Assembly: GCA_017415995.1 (NCBI GenBank)
Contig: JAFQDN010000053.1
Span: 1-42,435, forward strand
Direction of reading: 5' to 3'
DNA from: Akkermansia sp.
GTDB taxonomy: Bacteria; Verrucomicrobiota; Verrucomicrobiia; Verrucomicrobiales; Akkermansiaceae
Length of the DNA: 42,435 nucleotides
Under the pieces are notes generated by a model, which searched no databases, had not been told where the DNA came from, and saw nothing but the letters and a program-made list of their open reading frames with translations. Positions 34,476 to 42,435 of the stretch are shown piece by piece. The stretch's first letter is position 1, and every line of letters begins with the position of its first letter. The position numbers and the translations under genes are program-made.

Positions 34476-37400
34476 ATGAAACTTCGTCTTAATTCTATTC
34501 TTCGTCGCGCTATTTTGGCTGCTATGTCGGCTTTTTCCTTTTCCGGCGCTTCTTTGCTTGCTGCTGACCCGATTGAGGGCTTCAATTCGCCTTTATTGGG
34601 GTATTGGGGAAACTCATTCGGAGGAGCTGCTTGGGGGCTCCATTTGACGCTTAATGATAGCTTTGCTGCACGAGGCTACTCCGGTGTTACTTATGGCGGG
34701 GCTGTTTTTTCGTTCGGTGGAAGTGGAGATATTATCGGTGGATACGGACGATATGAAATGGTTGACGGAAAGGAGAAATACGTAACATACGGTATTTCTT
34801 TGGGTGGCTCATTGACGTTAACCGGCAGTCATTACACCTTTGTTAATAATTCCGCTAAAAAACAAGGCGGAGCCATACATGCGGGTGATATTTTATTCTC
34901 GGATTGTTCTTCTGTTCTTTTTGACTCAAACTCTACCCCCTTGGAAGGTACAAATTCAACCGGTGGTGCAGGCGGTGCCATTTACAGCTCAGGTTATGTT
35001 CTTTTTGATGATTGTAACCATATTACTTTCAAAAATAACTCTGCTCGTTATGGTGCTGTCGCAGTCGCGGATACATTGCATTTTGACCACTGTGGCAGTA
35101 TAACAGTAGAGAATAATATTTCTCAATTCGCTGTGATTAACGGAGCTCTTAAGATAGAATCCTGCTCCGGTGATGTTGTATTCCGCAATAATGTAACCAC
35201 AAGTAGTGGCGGTGCAGTTGTCAGCGGCGGTTTTGTGTGTTTGAATAATACCGGAAGCCTTCTTTTCGAGAAAAACTCTTCTGCATATATGGGGGGTGTT
35301 GTGTCAAGCTCTGGCAAAAATACGTTTTTGTTAAATAGTAACGAGGAAATCATATTCCGAAATAATTCTTCTGCCTTGTGGGGTGGGGTATTTAATGTGA
35401 GTTCCCCTATAGAAATAATAAATAACGGTAGAATTGTTTTTTGGGGGAATGAGGCGTATGTCTTAGGTGGAGCTATCGAGATAGGAGGAAATCATAACGT
35501 ATTAACTATTTCAAGAAATAAAGTCGTAGAGTTTATTGAAAATAAAGTGACAAAAGCACGAGTTGGTAGTTCATGGGGGGGGCAAGCTGGTGCTTTTAAC
35601 TCAAATGGTTGCTTGTTTGATTCCAATGAAACGGTTTTGTTCCGAAATAACTACGCGGGATCATTAGGAGGAGCCGTCGTGGTTGGTGATTACGGTAGTC
35701 TTGTTTGTGCTTCTTTTCTGAATAATAATAAAGTCTCTTTTGTTGGTAATAAGGCCGGAGAGAGAGGCGGTGCTATTTATGGAGATTCAGCGGAGTTTTC
35801 TTATAATGAAAATGTTCTTTTTGACGGCAATGAGGCTGCTCAGGGAGGCGCGGTTTATCTTGACTCGTCGAAAGCGTTACTTGTAGAACACAATGATTCT
35901 ATTGTGTTCTCCGGCAATCAGGCATCAAAAGGAGGAGCAATTTTTGTGCCGGATTTGGCAAACCTGTCTGTCGAGTTCAGAGAAAATGAACTAGTGGCTT
36001 TTTCTGAAAATCAAGCTTCTACAGGTGCTGCTATATATGCTTACGCAAACAATATTGTCATAGAGAATAATACTAAAGTCAGTTTTTGTTGTAACGTTTC
36101 TACAGAAGGAGCCTCTGCCGTATACGCTCATTTAGGTTCGCTGACAATTGAAAATAATGCCTGGGTGGAGTTTTTGGATAATCAGCAAGGAATAGGTGCA
36201 TACGCTGTTCATGCACAGGACTTAACGATTAGTGGAAATGATTATGTTGTTTTTTTCGGCAATGAACGAGGCTTACAGGGACGTAAAGCTGTAATAGATA
36301 CTAAGGCAGGTTCCTCGTCTAGCTCCATTCATTTCTATGATGCGTTTAATATTTTCAACCATGGCACCGGTGTTGGTGCTGTAGAGTTTAACCCCACCGG
36401 TGACGGAACCATACTATTGAGTAGCCCGACAGCACAATGCGAGGTAAAATATGCAGCAAACCTCGGAGGCGGAACAATGGAATGGGAAAATTATGCCCAT
36501 CTTACCGTGGGTTCGAATTATACCGTAGGCAGCCAAAACAAAGGTGCTTCTCTGGTATTCAATCAATCGGGGCGTCGATATAATTTGAAATCGTTAACGG
36601 TAAATGGTAATTTAATACTACAAAACGGTTCAGATATTACATTCAAGCTTGATCAAGCGACAGAAATGAGCGCGCCACAAGGTTTTGTTTTTGTAGATGA
36701 TTTCTTAATTTTGGATAAAACGGTAAGTATTACAGTCGAAGCGCCTCCTAAAGTAGTACAAGATAATACTCTTTGGTCATTAGTTTCAGTGGGCACAGGG
36801 ATAGAATACGACGGCGTTACGTACGTATATAGAGAAAAAGTTGGTTGGGAGTACTCAGATGAATTGGGAACACATACACGAGATTCTATAAATGATTTGT
36901 TTTCATGGACCTTTTCCGATGAAAAGCATAGTTTGTTATGGATTGATAATACACTGTTCTATTATTCAGGTAATAAAGAGCGGTCGCTTTATAAAGTGGC
37001 AAGACTCTATTCGGATAGGACTTGGAGAGGTGACGTTTTTGATTACTATGATATTAACAAAAAGAAGGTGACTGAAAGCAAAGAAGCTAGTACGTCTTAC
37101 GGCGATTCTTTGTTATGTTGGATGGTTGCAGGTTGTAATATAATAGAATACTGGCAAGATAAATATGCTCCCCTTTACCAAGCTGATTTTCTCGTATCAA
37201 ATACCGATTCTAGCTCTCATTCTTCGCCAATTTTTGCCTATTACAAAAAAATATCAGGAGTTGTTGACAAAAGCTCGTCTTTTGAAACGGTTATGTATCC
37301 TTGGTTTTTAAACAAGAAATCACAAAACGATAAAATTGCTATATCGAAACATGATTATTCTCCATGGGTGAACTCTTTTGGATTTTCTGAAGAAAACTTT

Positions 37401-40400
37401 ATTACATTGAGGGTTAAAAATATTGACTCTATGTCAGATTTCTTTTCAAACCTGAAGCTTGTTTTTGATTTGTCCGATTCTGCTATATTTCTCCTTTATG
37501 GAGAATATAAAGATAATGAACGTATACGTGGTCACGTGTTTACGCTGTGGGGTGCAGAAATATTCCCTGAAAAAGATATTTGTTTTATTCATGTTACAGA
37601 TAGTGATTCTGAACAGGATTCTATGCTCAGATTCACGGTGAAATATGATGAAAAAAATAAAGTTGCTTGTATATCAGGCAAAAAGGATTCGGATATGAGA
37701 ATTGAACGCCTGTGCTATATGACCACCCCCGAAGGCATGGACGAGATGCTGGAGGATTATTACAGCGGGAAAAATGATTTGGAATGGACGGGGCGAGGGA
37801 AGACGTGGAGTGCGAAGATTGATTCGGAAGTACGGCTTGCGAATGTGGATGACGGCTTTAAGATAGCGTGCAGCGGTGCCGGGAAGACGGTGTATGCGCA
37901 CAAATACTTTACCAATGGAGAGCGGGCAAACTTCGTATTCGGCGAGAAAGTAGGGGAAGTTGCCGTTGCGAACAAGCGTGTTGTTGTGGAGCGGGATATG
38001 GGCATCGGCACCGCGAAGGTGACAGGGAAAGGGTATGTTTTTGAAGGGAATGGCACAGTTCCGACCCTGAATGCGCTGAATCTGACCGTAGGAAGCGGTG
38101 CGGATTTGAAGATGCAGCAGATGAGCCTTAGTACGAACGTATTGGATGTACGGGGGACACTGGATGTGTGGGATGGTAATGCCTCAACCAAAGTAGATGC
38201 CGTAATAGTGGATATGGGGTGGCAAGGGAAGTTGATATGCGGAGGCATGAGCCTTGAGCAGACCGATGAAGCTACGGCTGAAACGGTGCAAATCGGCTTA
38301 ACGCACTACTGCGTTGCTCATGGATTATCTGAGCTTAACGTGGGTAAGCTTACCGGAAACGGCACCTTGGGGTGTTATATAGATTTCGGTGGCGCCATAT
38401 CACTTGTTCCGGATTTTCTATTGAGCCAATCGGACAGTCTGAACAAAGCGTTCTATGATATGCTTAACCTGAGCGGAGACGTAGATGATTACAAATACAG
38501 CTACATCGGCACTAATTTGACCTACAAATTGGATGCGACCCAGGAATATGAAACCGGTATTTGCCTGAATAACAGCGCCGTAGTTTTTGCGTTAGAGGCA
38601 GGTGAGGAAAGTGTGGCTCGCACCATCGGTAGCCATGGGAATGCAGCGGCAAACGCAGAGGCGGACATCAGCATATCTGAAACAATGGGCGGAACGGTGG
38701 AAGCCCCGGATACCGCACTGAGCACGGTGAGCGGGGCAGATGTACGATTGGGTAGCAATACGAGTATTACGGCTGCAAGCTTGACGATAAGCGAGGGGAG
38801 CACTTTGTACAGCGACGGAGAAATTAACCTTACCCAAAACAGCGGAGCCATACAGGTGAGCAACGGGGCAGAGCTGGGCGGCTCCGGTACATTCGGAGCT
38901 ACGGTGGTGAATAGTGGAGGTGTGCTGCGCGCCGGGGGAATGCAAGGCGGAGCGAGGTACAACGGCTTAACACTGGAAGCGGGGGCTACATTGGTACTGA
39001 GTGCTGAAGCGATGAGTACTCCGCTTGCAAGGAGTGCATCCGGGGTGTCATTAACGCTTACCGGAGACTTGAAGGTTGCTGAGGGTGCGGTCGTACAAGT
39101 GGCATGCGGGCTGGATTTTCTGAACAACTGCAATGCGGGGGAGGTGCTTACATTCAATGCCGTTAAGCTGTCCGGTACGGCTGATTCTGAGTTGACGGAT
39201 TTATTGAACGGAGTAACAGAGTTTGTATTCCGCGATGAGGATGATTCCCTGGCTGCCTTATCAACGGTGGGCGCATATGTACACCATGTAGACTGGCAAA
39301 GTGGAGCCGATGATACATTGCAGTTGAGCTTTGTGCTGACGGCAGCGTCAGAGGACTCGTTGGTGTGGACCAATGCAGGGGGGGATGGTGTGTGGAGTAC
39401 AAGTGCATTGAACTGGCAGAACCCCGAAGGTGAAACCGTGGCGTTTACGGCTGATGCGAACGTGTTGATTTGCGACGGAGGAACCGTGACGCTTGAAGGC
39501 TGCCTTACACCCGGGAATGTTGTAATATCCACCCCTGAGGCGGTAACGCTCGGAGGGGGCGGAGCATTGTCCGGAAGTGGTTCCCTGACTAAAGAAGGCA
39601 GCGGAGAGTTGTATTTGTCCACGAATAATGAGGACTTTGCAGGTGTTATCAACTTGTGCGGAGGCAACACTTATGTGGAGTGTGAGGGCGCATTAGGGAG
39701 CGCACAGGTTAATCTGGATAATGCTGCATTACACTTGGGGGGGGGCGTGACCTCTGCCGGAGTTATCGTAAGCGGACAGAGCACGCTGTCCGGAGCCGAT
39801 GCGTTGACGCACTTGGGTGTGAATGAAGCCGCTGAACTGACTGTAGAAGGAGGTTTTACGGTGGGCGAAGATGTGCTTTTTGCTACGGATGGAGCAGCTA
39901 CCTACATAGGAGATTTGACCTTGAGCGGAGGTGTTATCTCCATAGGTGGATTATTGACCTTGGAAGGGAATCTGACATTCACAGAGGGCTGCACCACAAC
40001 GTTGGATTTACTGAATTCGGAGGTGGCTCGGTATGGAAGTTATGAACTGATGCTTGTGAACGGAGCGGTTGAGGGATACCATGACGGAGCTTTGGTATTG
40101 CAAAATGCGGAGGGCAGCACCATTCTGTACGATGCCGAGAGTGGCAAATTGGTGCTGAACTTCAATCCGGATTTGACGTGGCAGGGCGGTAAAAAGGCCG
40201 TGTGGCAGGTGGGGGCTGCCGGATGGACAGATGACGGGGTGTATGAGGATGGTAAGACTATTCTCTTCAATGGCAAAGGTACGGTAACTATTGTTGGTGA
40301 AGTTGCTCCGGGTAATATGACGGTGGATATCACCAAGTCCCTGACCATCAAACAAAATAAAAAACAGCCCGGAGGAATATCCGGCATGGCTGTTTTAACA

Positions 40401-42435
40401 AAATACGGAAATGGAACGCTTACTCTCAGTGGCGACAATAGTGGTTGGAACGGCACCGTTTATCTGCACGAAGGTGGCATAACCGCGGGAACTGCAACGG
40501 CTTTCGGGGAGTCTCGCGTGGTTGTGCGTGGTGGTGTGCTGAATCTTAATAAGAAAAATGTTGCGAATACCATAGAGCAGGATGGTGATGTAAAAATCAC
40601 AAAGGGAAGCAAGTTCAGCGGTGATTATATGCAAATGTCCGGAACATTGCTGAAGGGCTCGGCACTGCGTATTGATGCCGGGCACACGGCAACTCTTTAT
40701 TCCGGAACGGTAAACGGTAAGTTGAGCGGTAACGGTTCTGTGCGCGTGGAGGGGAGCGTTCTTTTGGATGGGGGCAGCATCAGCACTGCCGGTTTGGTGC
40801 TGGATAAGTTCTCTGATCTTCAGGTCAGCAAGCACTTGAAGATGAACAGCAAAACTAGTGCTGTAGAGCTGTTGCATGGCTCGGAATTATATGTGGGGGG
40901 TAAAACAAGTGCCTATTCCATGCTTTTGGAAGGAGCCGACCTGACGCAAGGCGCCTCTCTGACTCTGAAAGGCTTACTGAGTGCGGAAAATGTTGCGGGG
41001 GATTCTTCAACCATCACGCTGAGTGGCTCGCTGAGTGCTTCTGCGCTGAAGCTTGTAGGCTCCGAGTTGTTACAGAGTGGTCGTAAGAACAAAATCTCGC
41101 TGAAGACCGGGGCCGATTTGTTTGCTTCCGAATTGACTACAGAAGGTGCATTCAGCGCTAAGGGGGATTTGCTGATGAGCAGTTCCGGTTTGAACGTTGA
41201 TAATGATAAGTCTGCCGGCAAGATAAGCTTGACCGGGAAGAGTGCAGTACATGAGCTGACCCGCTCTCACATTAAGCTGAACGGAAAAATGAGTGTATCG
41301 GGAAGTCTTGCGATGGAGCATTCTTCTCTTACTCTGGTTAATGCGGAGGGGTATTCCAAAACGCTGAGCCTTGCGGTAAAAAATACGCTTACGCTCTCAG
41401 ATTGCGAGCTTGTGATTGCCGGTAAGATGTCCGCAGGTAATATGAGTCTGAGCGGTTCTTCCGTTGAACTCTATGATGCTTCCGGCAAAAATAAGGCAAT
41501 GGGATTGACGGTAAAGGGGAATTTGACACTGGGTGCCGACTCCGATCTTATTCTCAGTGGTAAGGTAAGTACCGGAAATCTGACTTTGGAAGGAGGAAGC
41601 ATAACATTCTCTTCATCAAAGCTGCAAACGATTACGGTGAAGAAGGAGTTGTCGCTTCTCGGGGATATAGAATTGACACTACCGGATGGATTGCAGATTA
41701 AACAGGGCAAAACCTACAAACTCATCACGTTCAAGACTCTTACCGGATATGATGAGGAAACGGATTCCTTGTACTCTGCGCTGGGTTTGAATGAAAAATA
41801 TTGTACCTTGGCGCTGCAGAAAAAGGCAATTACTCTTACCGTAACGGAAGAGCAGTGGAATGCTTACGTTGAGGACCGGGCAAGTGGAATGTTGTCTGAG
41901 GTGCCGGAGGAGGGGGGCGAGAGCACGGAAGAAGAAAGTGCAGTAGCTTCCTCTGTTTCAGAACCTGATTCAGAGACGGAGGAAACGGCAGAAGAACTGC
42001 TGACGGCTCCGCAACCCGTGGCTGCTGCGGCGGTGGATCCGCTGCTGCGTAAGGCTGCGGATACGTTGGTGCAGAGCACATGGGGTACGGTGAATGCCTC
42101 CCGCGCGTTCGGCGACACGATTGCCGCCCGTGGAGCCCATGCCACGCTGTTGGCGGAGGGCTGGGGTGCAGCCTGGTTGTCCACCATGGGTGGCAGCAGC
42201 CGTATTTCCACGGATGGCGACCGCAACGGAGCGGATTTCACGCTCAGCGGTGCAGCATTCGGTGTGGAGGGGCGCGTGACGGAGAAATCCACGCTCGGCG
42301 TTGCCATTGGCAACAGCTGGGGCAAGGTGAGCACCTTCTCCGCCTTCCCTGTGGACCAAGATTCCATGCACATCGGCATTTACGGCAACCACACGCTCAC
42401 GGAGAGCCTGACACTGAGCTGGATGGCCACCCACA
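34476..42435 (+). CDS. Giant autotransporter with embedded IdeS/Mac-like cysteine protease (partial, runs off window)
   Basis: One uninterrupted frame of at least 2653 codons, still open at the window end, so the C terminus is missing. Order of parts: signal peptide (MKLRLNSILRRAILAAMSAF..., cleavage near LLAA-DP, about residue 34); a Pmp-like beta-helix of GGA[IV] and FxxN repeats (about 125-610); a linker; an IdeS/Mac-like protease domain (about 843-1095); a long beta-helical stalk containing three W-GG-W type units (LEWTGRGKTWS, LVWTNAGGDGVWS, LTWQGGKKAVWQ) and two PATR repeats (LTKEGSGELYLS at about 1703, LTKYGNGTLTLSG at about 1972); an acidic Glu/Ser linker (about 2470-2510); and the start of the translocator barrel (from about 2528). 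It should be exported by Sec and self-inserted in the outer membrane, displaying the protease outside the cell. Composition is AT-richer before about 37690 than after. Confidence 0.9.
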   Translation, partial: MKLRLNSILRRAILAAMSAFSFSGASLLAADPIEGFNSPLLGYWGNSFGGAAWGLHLTLNDSFAARGYSGVTYGGAVFSFGGSGDIIGGYGRYEMVDGKEKYVTYGISLGGSLTLTGSHYTFVNNSAKKQGGAIHAGDILFSDCSSVLFDSNSTPLEGTNSTGGAGGAIYSSGYVLFDDCNHITFKNNSARYGAVAVADTLHFDHCGSITVENNISQFAVINGALKIESCSGDVVFRNNVTTSSGGAVVSGGFVCLNNTGSLLFEKNSSAYMGGVVSSSGKNTFLLNSNEEIIFRNNSSALWGGVFNVSSPIEIINNGRIVFWGNEAYVLGGAIEIGGNHNVLTISRNKVVEFIENKVTKARVGSSWGGQAGAFNSNGCLFDSNETVLFRNNYAGSLGGAVVVGDYGSLVCASFLNNNKVSFVGNKAGERGGAIYGDSAEFSYNENVLFDGNEAAQGGAVYLDSSKALLVEHNDSIVFSGNQASKGGAIFVPDLANLSVEFRENELVAFSENQASTGAAIYAYANNIVIENNTKVSFCCNVSTEGASAVYAHLGSLTIENNAWVEFLDNQQGIGAYAVHAQDLTISGNDYVVFFGNERGLQGRKAVIDTKAGSSSSSIHFYDAFNIFNHGTGVGAVEFNPTGDGTILLSSPTAQCEVKYAANLGGGTMEWENYAHLTVGSNYTVGSQNKGASLVFNQSGRRYNLKSLTVNGNLILQNGSDITFKLDQATEMSAPQGFVFVDDFLILDKTVSITVEAPPKVVQDNTLWSLVSVGTGIEYDGVTYVYREKVGWEYSDELGTHTRDSINDLFSWTFSDEKHSLLWIDNTLFYYSGNKERSLYKVARLYSDRTWRGDVFDYYDINKKKVTESKEASTSYGDSLLCWMVAGCNIIEYWQDKYAPLYQADFLVSNTDSSSHSSPIFAYYKKISGVVDKSSSFETVMYPWFLNKKSQNDKIAISKHDYSPWVNSFGFSEENFITLRVKNIDSMSDFFSNLKLVFDLSDSAIFLLYGEYKDNERIRGHVFTLWGAEIFPEKDICFIHVTDSDSEQDSMLRFTVKYDEKNKVACISGKKDSDMRIERLCYMTTPEGMDEMLEDYYSGKNDLEWTGRGKTWSAKIDSEVRLANVDDGFKIACSGAGKTVYAHKYFTNGERANFVFGEKVGEVAVANKRVVVERDMGIGTAKVTGKGYVFEGNGTVPTLNALNLTVGSGADLKMQQMSLSTNVLDVRGTLDVWDGNASTKVDAVIVDMGWQGKLICGGMSLEQTDEATAETVQIGLTHYCVAHGLSELNVGKLTGNGTLGCYIDFGGAISLVPDFLLSQSDSLNKAFYDMLNLSGDVDDYKYSYIGTNLTYKLDATQEYETGICLNNSAVVFALEAGEESVARTIGSHGNAAANAEADISISETMGGTVEAPDTALSTVSGADVRLGSNTSITAASLTISEGSTLYSDGEINLTQNSGAIQVSNGAELGGSGTFGATVVNSGGVLRAGGMQGGARYNGLTLEAGATLVLSAEAMSTPLARSASGVSLTLTGDLKVAEGAVVQVACGLDFLNNCNAGEVLTFNAVKLSGTADSELTDLLNGVTEFVFRDEDDSLAALSTVGAYVHHVDWQSGADDTLQLSFVLTAASEDSLVWTNAGGDGVWSTSALNWQNPEGETVAFTADANVLICDGGTVTLEGCLTPGNVVISTPEAVTLGGGGALSGSGSLTKEGSGELYLSTNNEDFAGVINLCGGNTYVECEGALGSAQVNLDNAALHLGGGVTSAGVIVSGQSTLSGADALTHLGVNEAAELTVEGGFTVGEDVLFATDGAATYIGDLTLSGGVISIGGLLTLEGNLTFTEGCTTTLDLLNSEVARYGSYELMLVNGAVEGYHDGALVLQNAEGSTILYDAESGKLVLNFNPDLTWQGGKKAVWQVGAAGWTDDGVYEDGKTILFNGKGTVTIVGEVAPGNMTVDITKSLTIKQNKKQPGGISGMAVLTKYGNGTLTLSGDNSGWNGTVYLHEGGITAGTATAFGESRVVVRGGVLNLNKKNVANTIEQDGDVKITKGSKFSGDYMQMSGTLLKGSALRIDAGHTATLYSGTVNGKLSGNGSVRVEGSVLLDGGSISTAGLVLDKFSDLQVSKHLKMNSKTSAVELLHGSELYVGGKTSAYSMLLEGADLTQGASLTLKGLLSAENVAGDSSTITLSGSLSASALKLVGSELLQSGRKNKISLKTGADLFASELTTEGAFSAKGDLLMSSSGLNVDNDKSAGKISLTGKSAVHELTRSHIKLNGKMSVSGSLAMEHSSLTLVNAEGYSKTLSLAVKNTLTLSDCELVIAGKMSAGNMSLSGSSVELYDASGKNKAMGLTVKGNLTLGADSDLILSGKVSTGNLTLEGGSITFSSSKLQTITVKKELSLLGDIELTLPDGLQIKQGKTYKLITFKTLTGYDEETDSLYSALGLNEKYCTLALQKKAITLTVTEEQWNAYVEDRASGMLSEVPEEGGESTEEESAVASSVSEPDSETEETAEELLTAPQPVAAAAVDPLLRKAADTLVQSTWGTVNASRAFGDTIAARGAHATLLAEGWGAAWLSTMGGSSRISTDGDRNGADFTLSGAAFGVEGRVTEKSTLGVAIGNSWGKVSTFSAFPVDQDSMHIGIYGNHTLTESLTLSWMATH
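34860..36240 (+). repeat. Chlamydial-Pmp-like GGA[IV]/FxxN repeats
   Basis: The translated segment has at least eight exact GGA[IV] motifs (KQGGAI, GAGGAI, SGGAV, LGGAI, LGGAV, RGGAI, QGGAV, KGGAI) alternating with more than a dozen FxxN motifs (FDSN, FKNN, FRNN, FVGN, FDGN, FSGN, FSEN). This is the signature of chlamydial polymorphic membrane proteins, which are also autotransporters with a beta-helical passenger; in Chlamydia these motifs contribute to adhesion. Family relationship by descent versus convergence cannot be decided here. Confidence 0.85.
37002..37760 (+). other. IdeS/Mac-like cysteine protease domain (peptidase C66-like)
   Basis: This is a domain inside the autotransporter frame. 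From RLYSDRTWRGDVFDYYD it proceeds to the active-site block YGDSLLCWMVAGCNIIEYW with Cys881 (37116-37118), then GHVFTLWGAEI with His1020 (37533-37535), then FIHVTDSDSEQD with Asp1042 and Asp1044. In streptococcal IdeS the corresponding blocks are DDLLCGAATAGN (Cys94), NHVINLWGADF (His262) and VTDSDSN (Asp284, Asp286). The His-to-Asp spacing of 22 is identical. A Lys lies 12 residues before the Cys, near the IdeS oxyanion Lys84 (10 before). The comparison is from memory of IdeS, not from a search. The target (immunoglobulin or something else) is unknown. Confidence 0.82.
42060..42435 (+). other. Start of autotransporter beta-barrel (translocator)
   Basis: After an acidic linker the protein reads DTLVQSTWGTVNASRAFGD, then GWGAAWLSTMGGSSR, GADFTLSGAAFGVEGRV and STLGVAIGNSWGKV, alternating amphipathic strands with conserved Gly/aromatic residues as at the beginning of type V autotransporter barrels. 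Only about 125 residues are inside the window, so the barrel closure and terminal Phe/Trp cannot be checked. Confidence 0.82.

Noticed and set aside
38522..39670. A 382-codon minus-strand frame inside the autotransporter stalk
   Set aside because: Pro/Ser/Val-rich antisense shadow of the continuous plus-strand beta-helix frame; no start context or recognisable domain.
1..42435. tRNA or rRNA genes
   Set aside because: I saw no cloverleaf with a TTCGANNC-type T loop and no rRNA sequence, although a covariance-model search would be needed to be certain.

Overview
The window looks like a chromosomal piece of a mucus-associated member of the Verrucomicrobiota, most likely Akkermansia or a close relative. 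This rests on several things: a GH35 beta-galactosidase with a signal peptide, an N-acetylhexosamine kinase plus sugar-1-phosphate nucleotidyltransferase pair of the kind used on mucin or host-glycan sugars, a very long autotransporter built of chlamydial-Pmp-like repeats and PATR repeats, and a 34-residue COX24/AURKAIP1-type basic protein. Species identity cannot be fixed from sequence reading alone.

Layout. 1-138 is the 3' end of a group II intron (domains V and VI). 217-2118 is the GH35 enzyme. 2297-6918 carries two secreted ankyrin-repeat proteins. 7040-8034 holds two small exported proteins of unknown function. 8181-11664 is on the minus strand: the COX24-like peptide, then a HAD phosphatase, an OmpA-domain envelope protein and an alpha/beta-hydrolase-like protein with no nucleophile serine; the last three form an operon. 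11734-14408 (minus) is recJ translationally coupled to an M50-like membrane metalloprotease. 14589-16548 is prfB, with a programmed +1 frameshift, followed by trmD. 16512-18488 (minus) has a TPR-like lipoprotein and a small protein. A decayed DDE transposase remnant lies at about 18610-18908. 19040-21274 is an iron alcohol dehydrogenase plus a third ankyrin protein. Then come metG (21469-23106) and the sugar nucleotidyltransferase/kinase pair (23313-25324). 25418-28683 (minus) is a five-gene operon: OsmC, membrane protein, lipoprotein, TlyA and a glycosyltransferase. 28789-34093 has ilvD, a POT-like transporter and a membrane-anchored ankyrin/TolA-like protein.

The most interesting object is the last one. 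A single reading frame opens at 34476 and runs off the window end (at least 2653 codons, no stop seen). It encodes a signal peptide, a Pmp-like GGA[IV]/FxxN beta-helix, an embedded IdeS/Mac-like (peptidase C66) cysteine protease domain with Cys881, His1020 and Asp1042/Asp1044, a long beta-helical stalk, and the beginning of an autotransporter beta-barrel. Base composition is visibly AT-richer from the start of the gene to about 37690, then shifts to the background style inside the same frame. This suggests that the protease-bearing head was acquired and joined to a resident autotransporter scaffold.

A second window-wide pattern is promoter placement. Several housekeeping genes (prfB, metG, ilvD, recJ, osmC-like, iron-ADH and possibly GH35) have a -35/-10 promoter whose -10 box ends only 6-10 nt before the start codon, so their mRNAs should be leaderless or nearly so.
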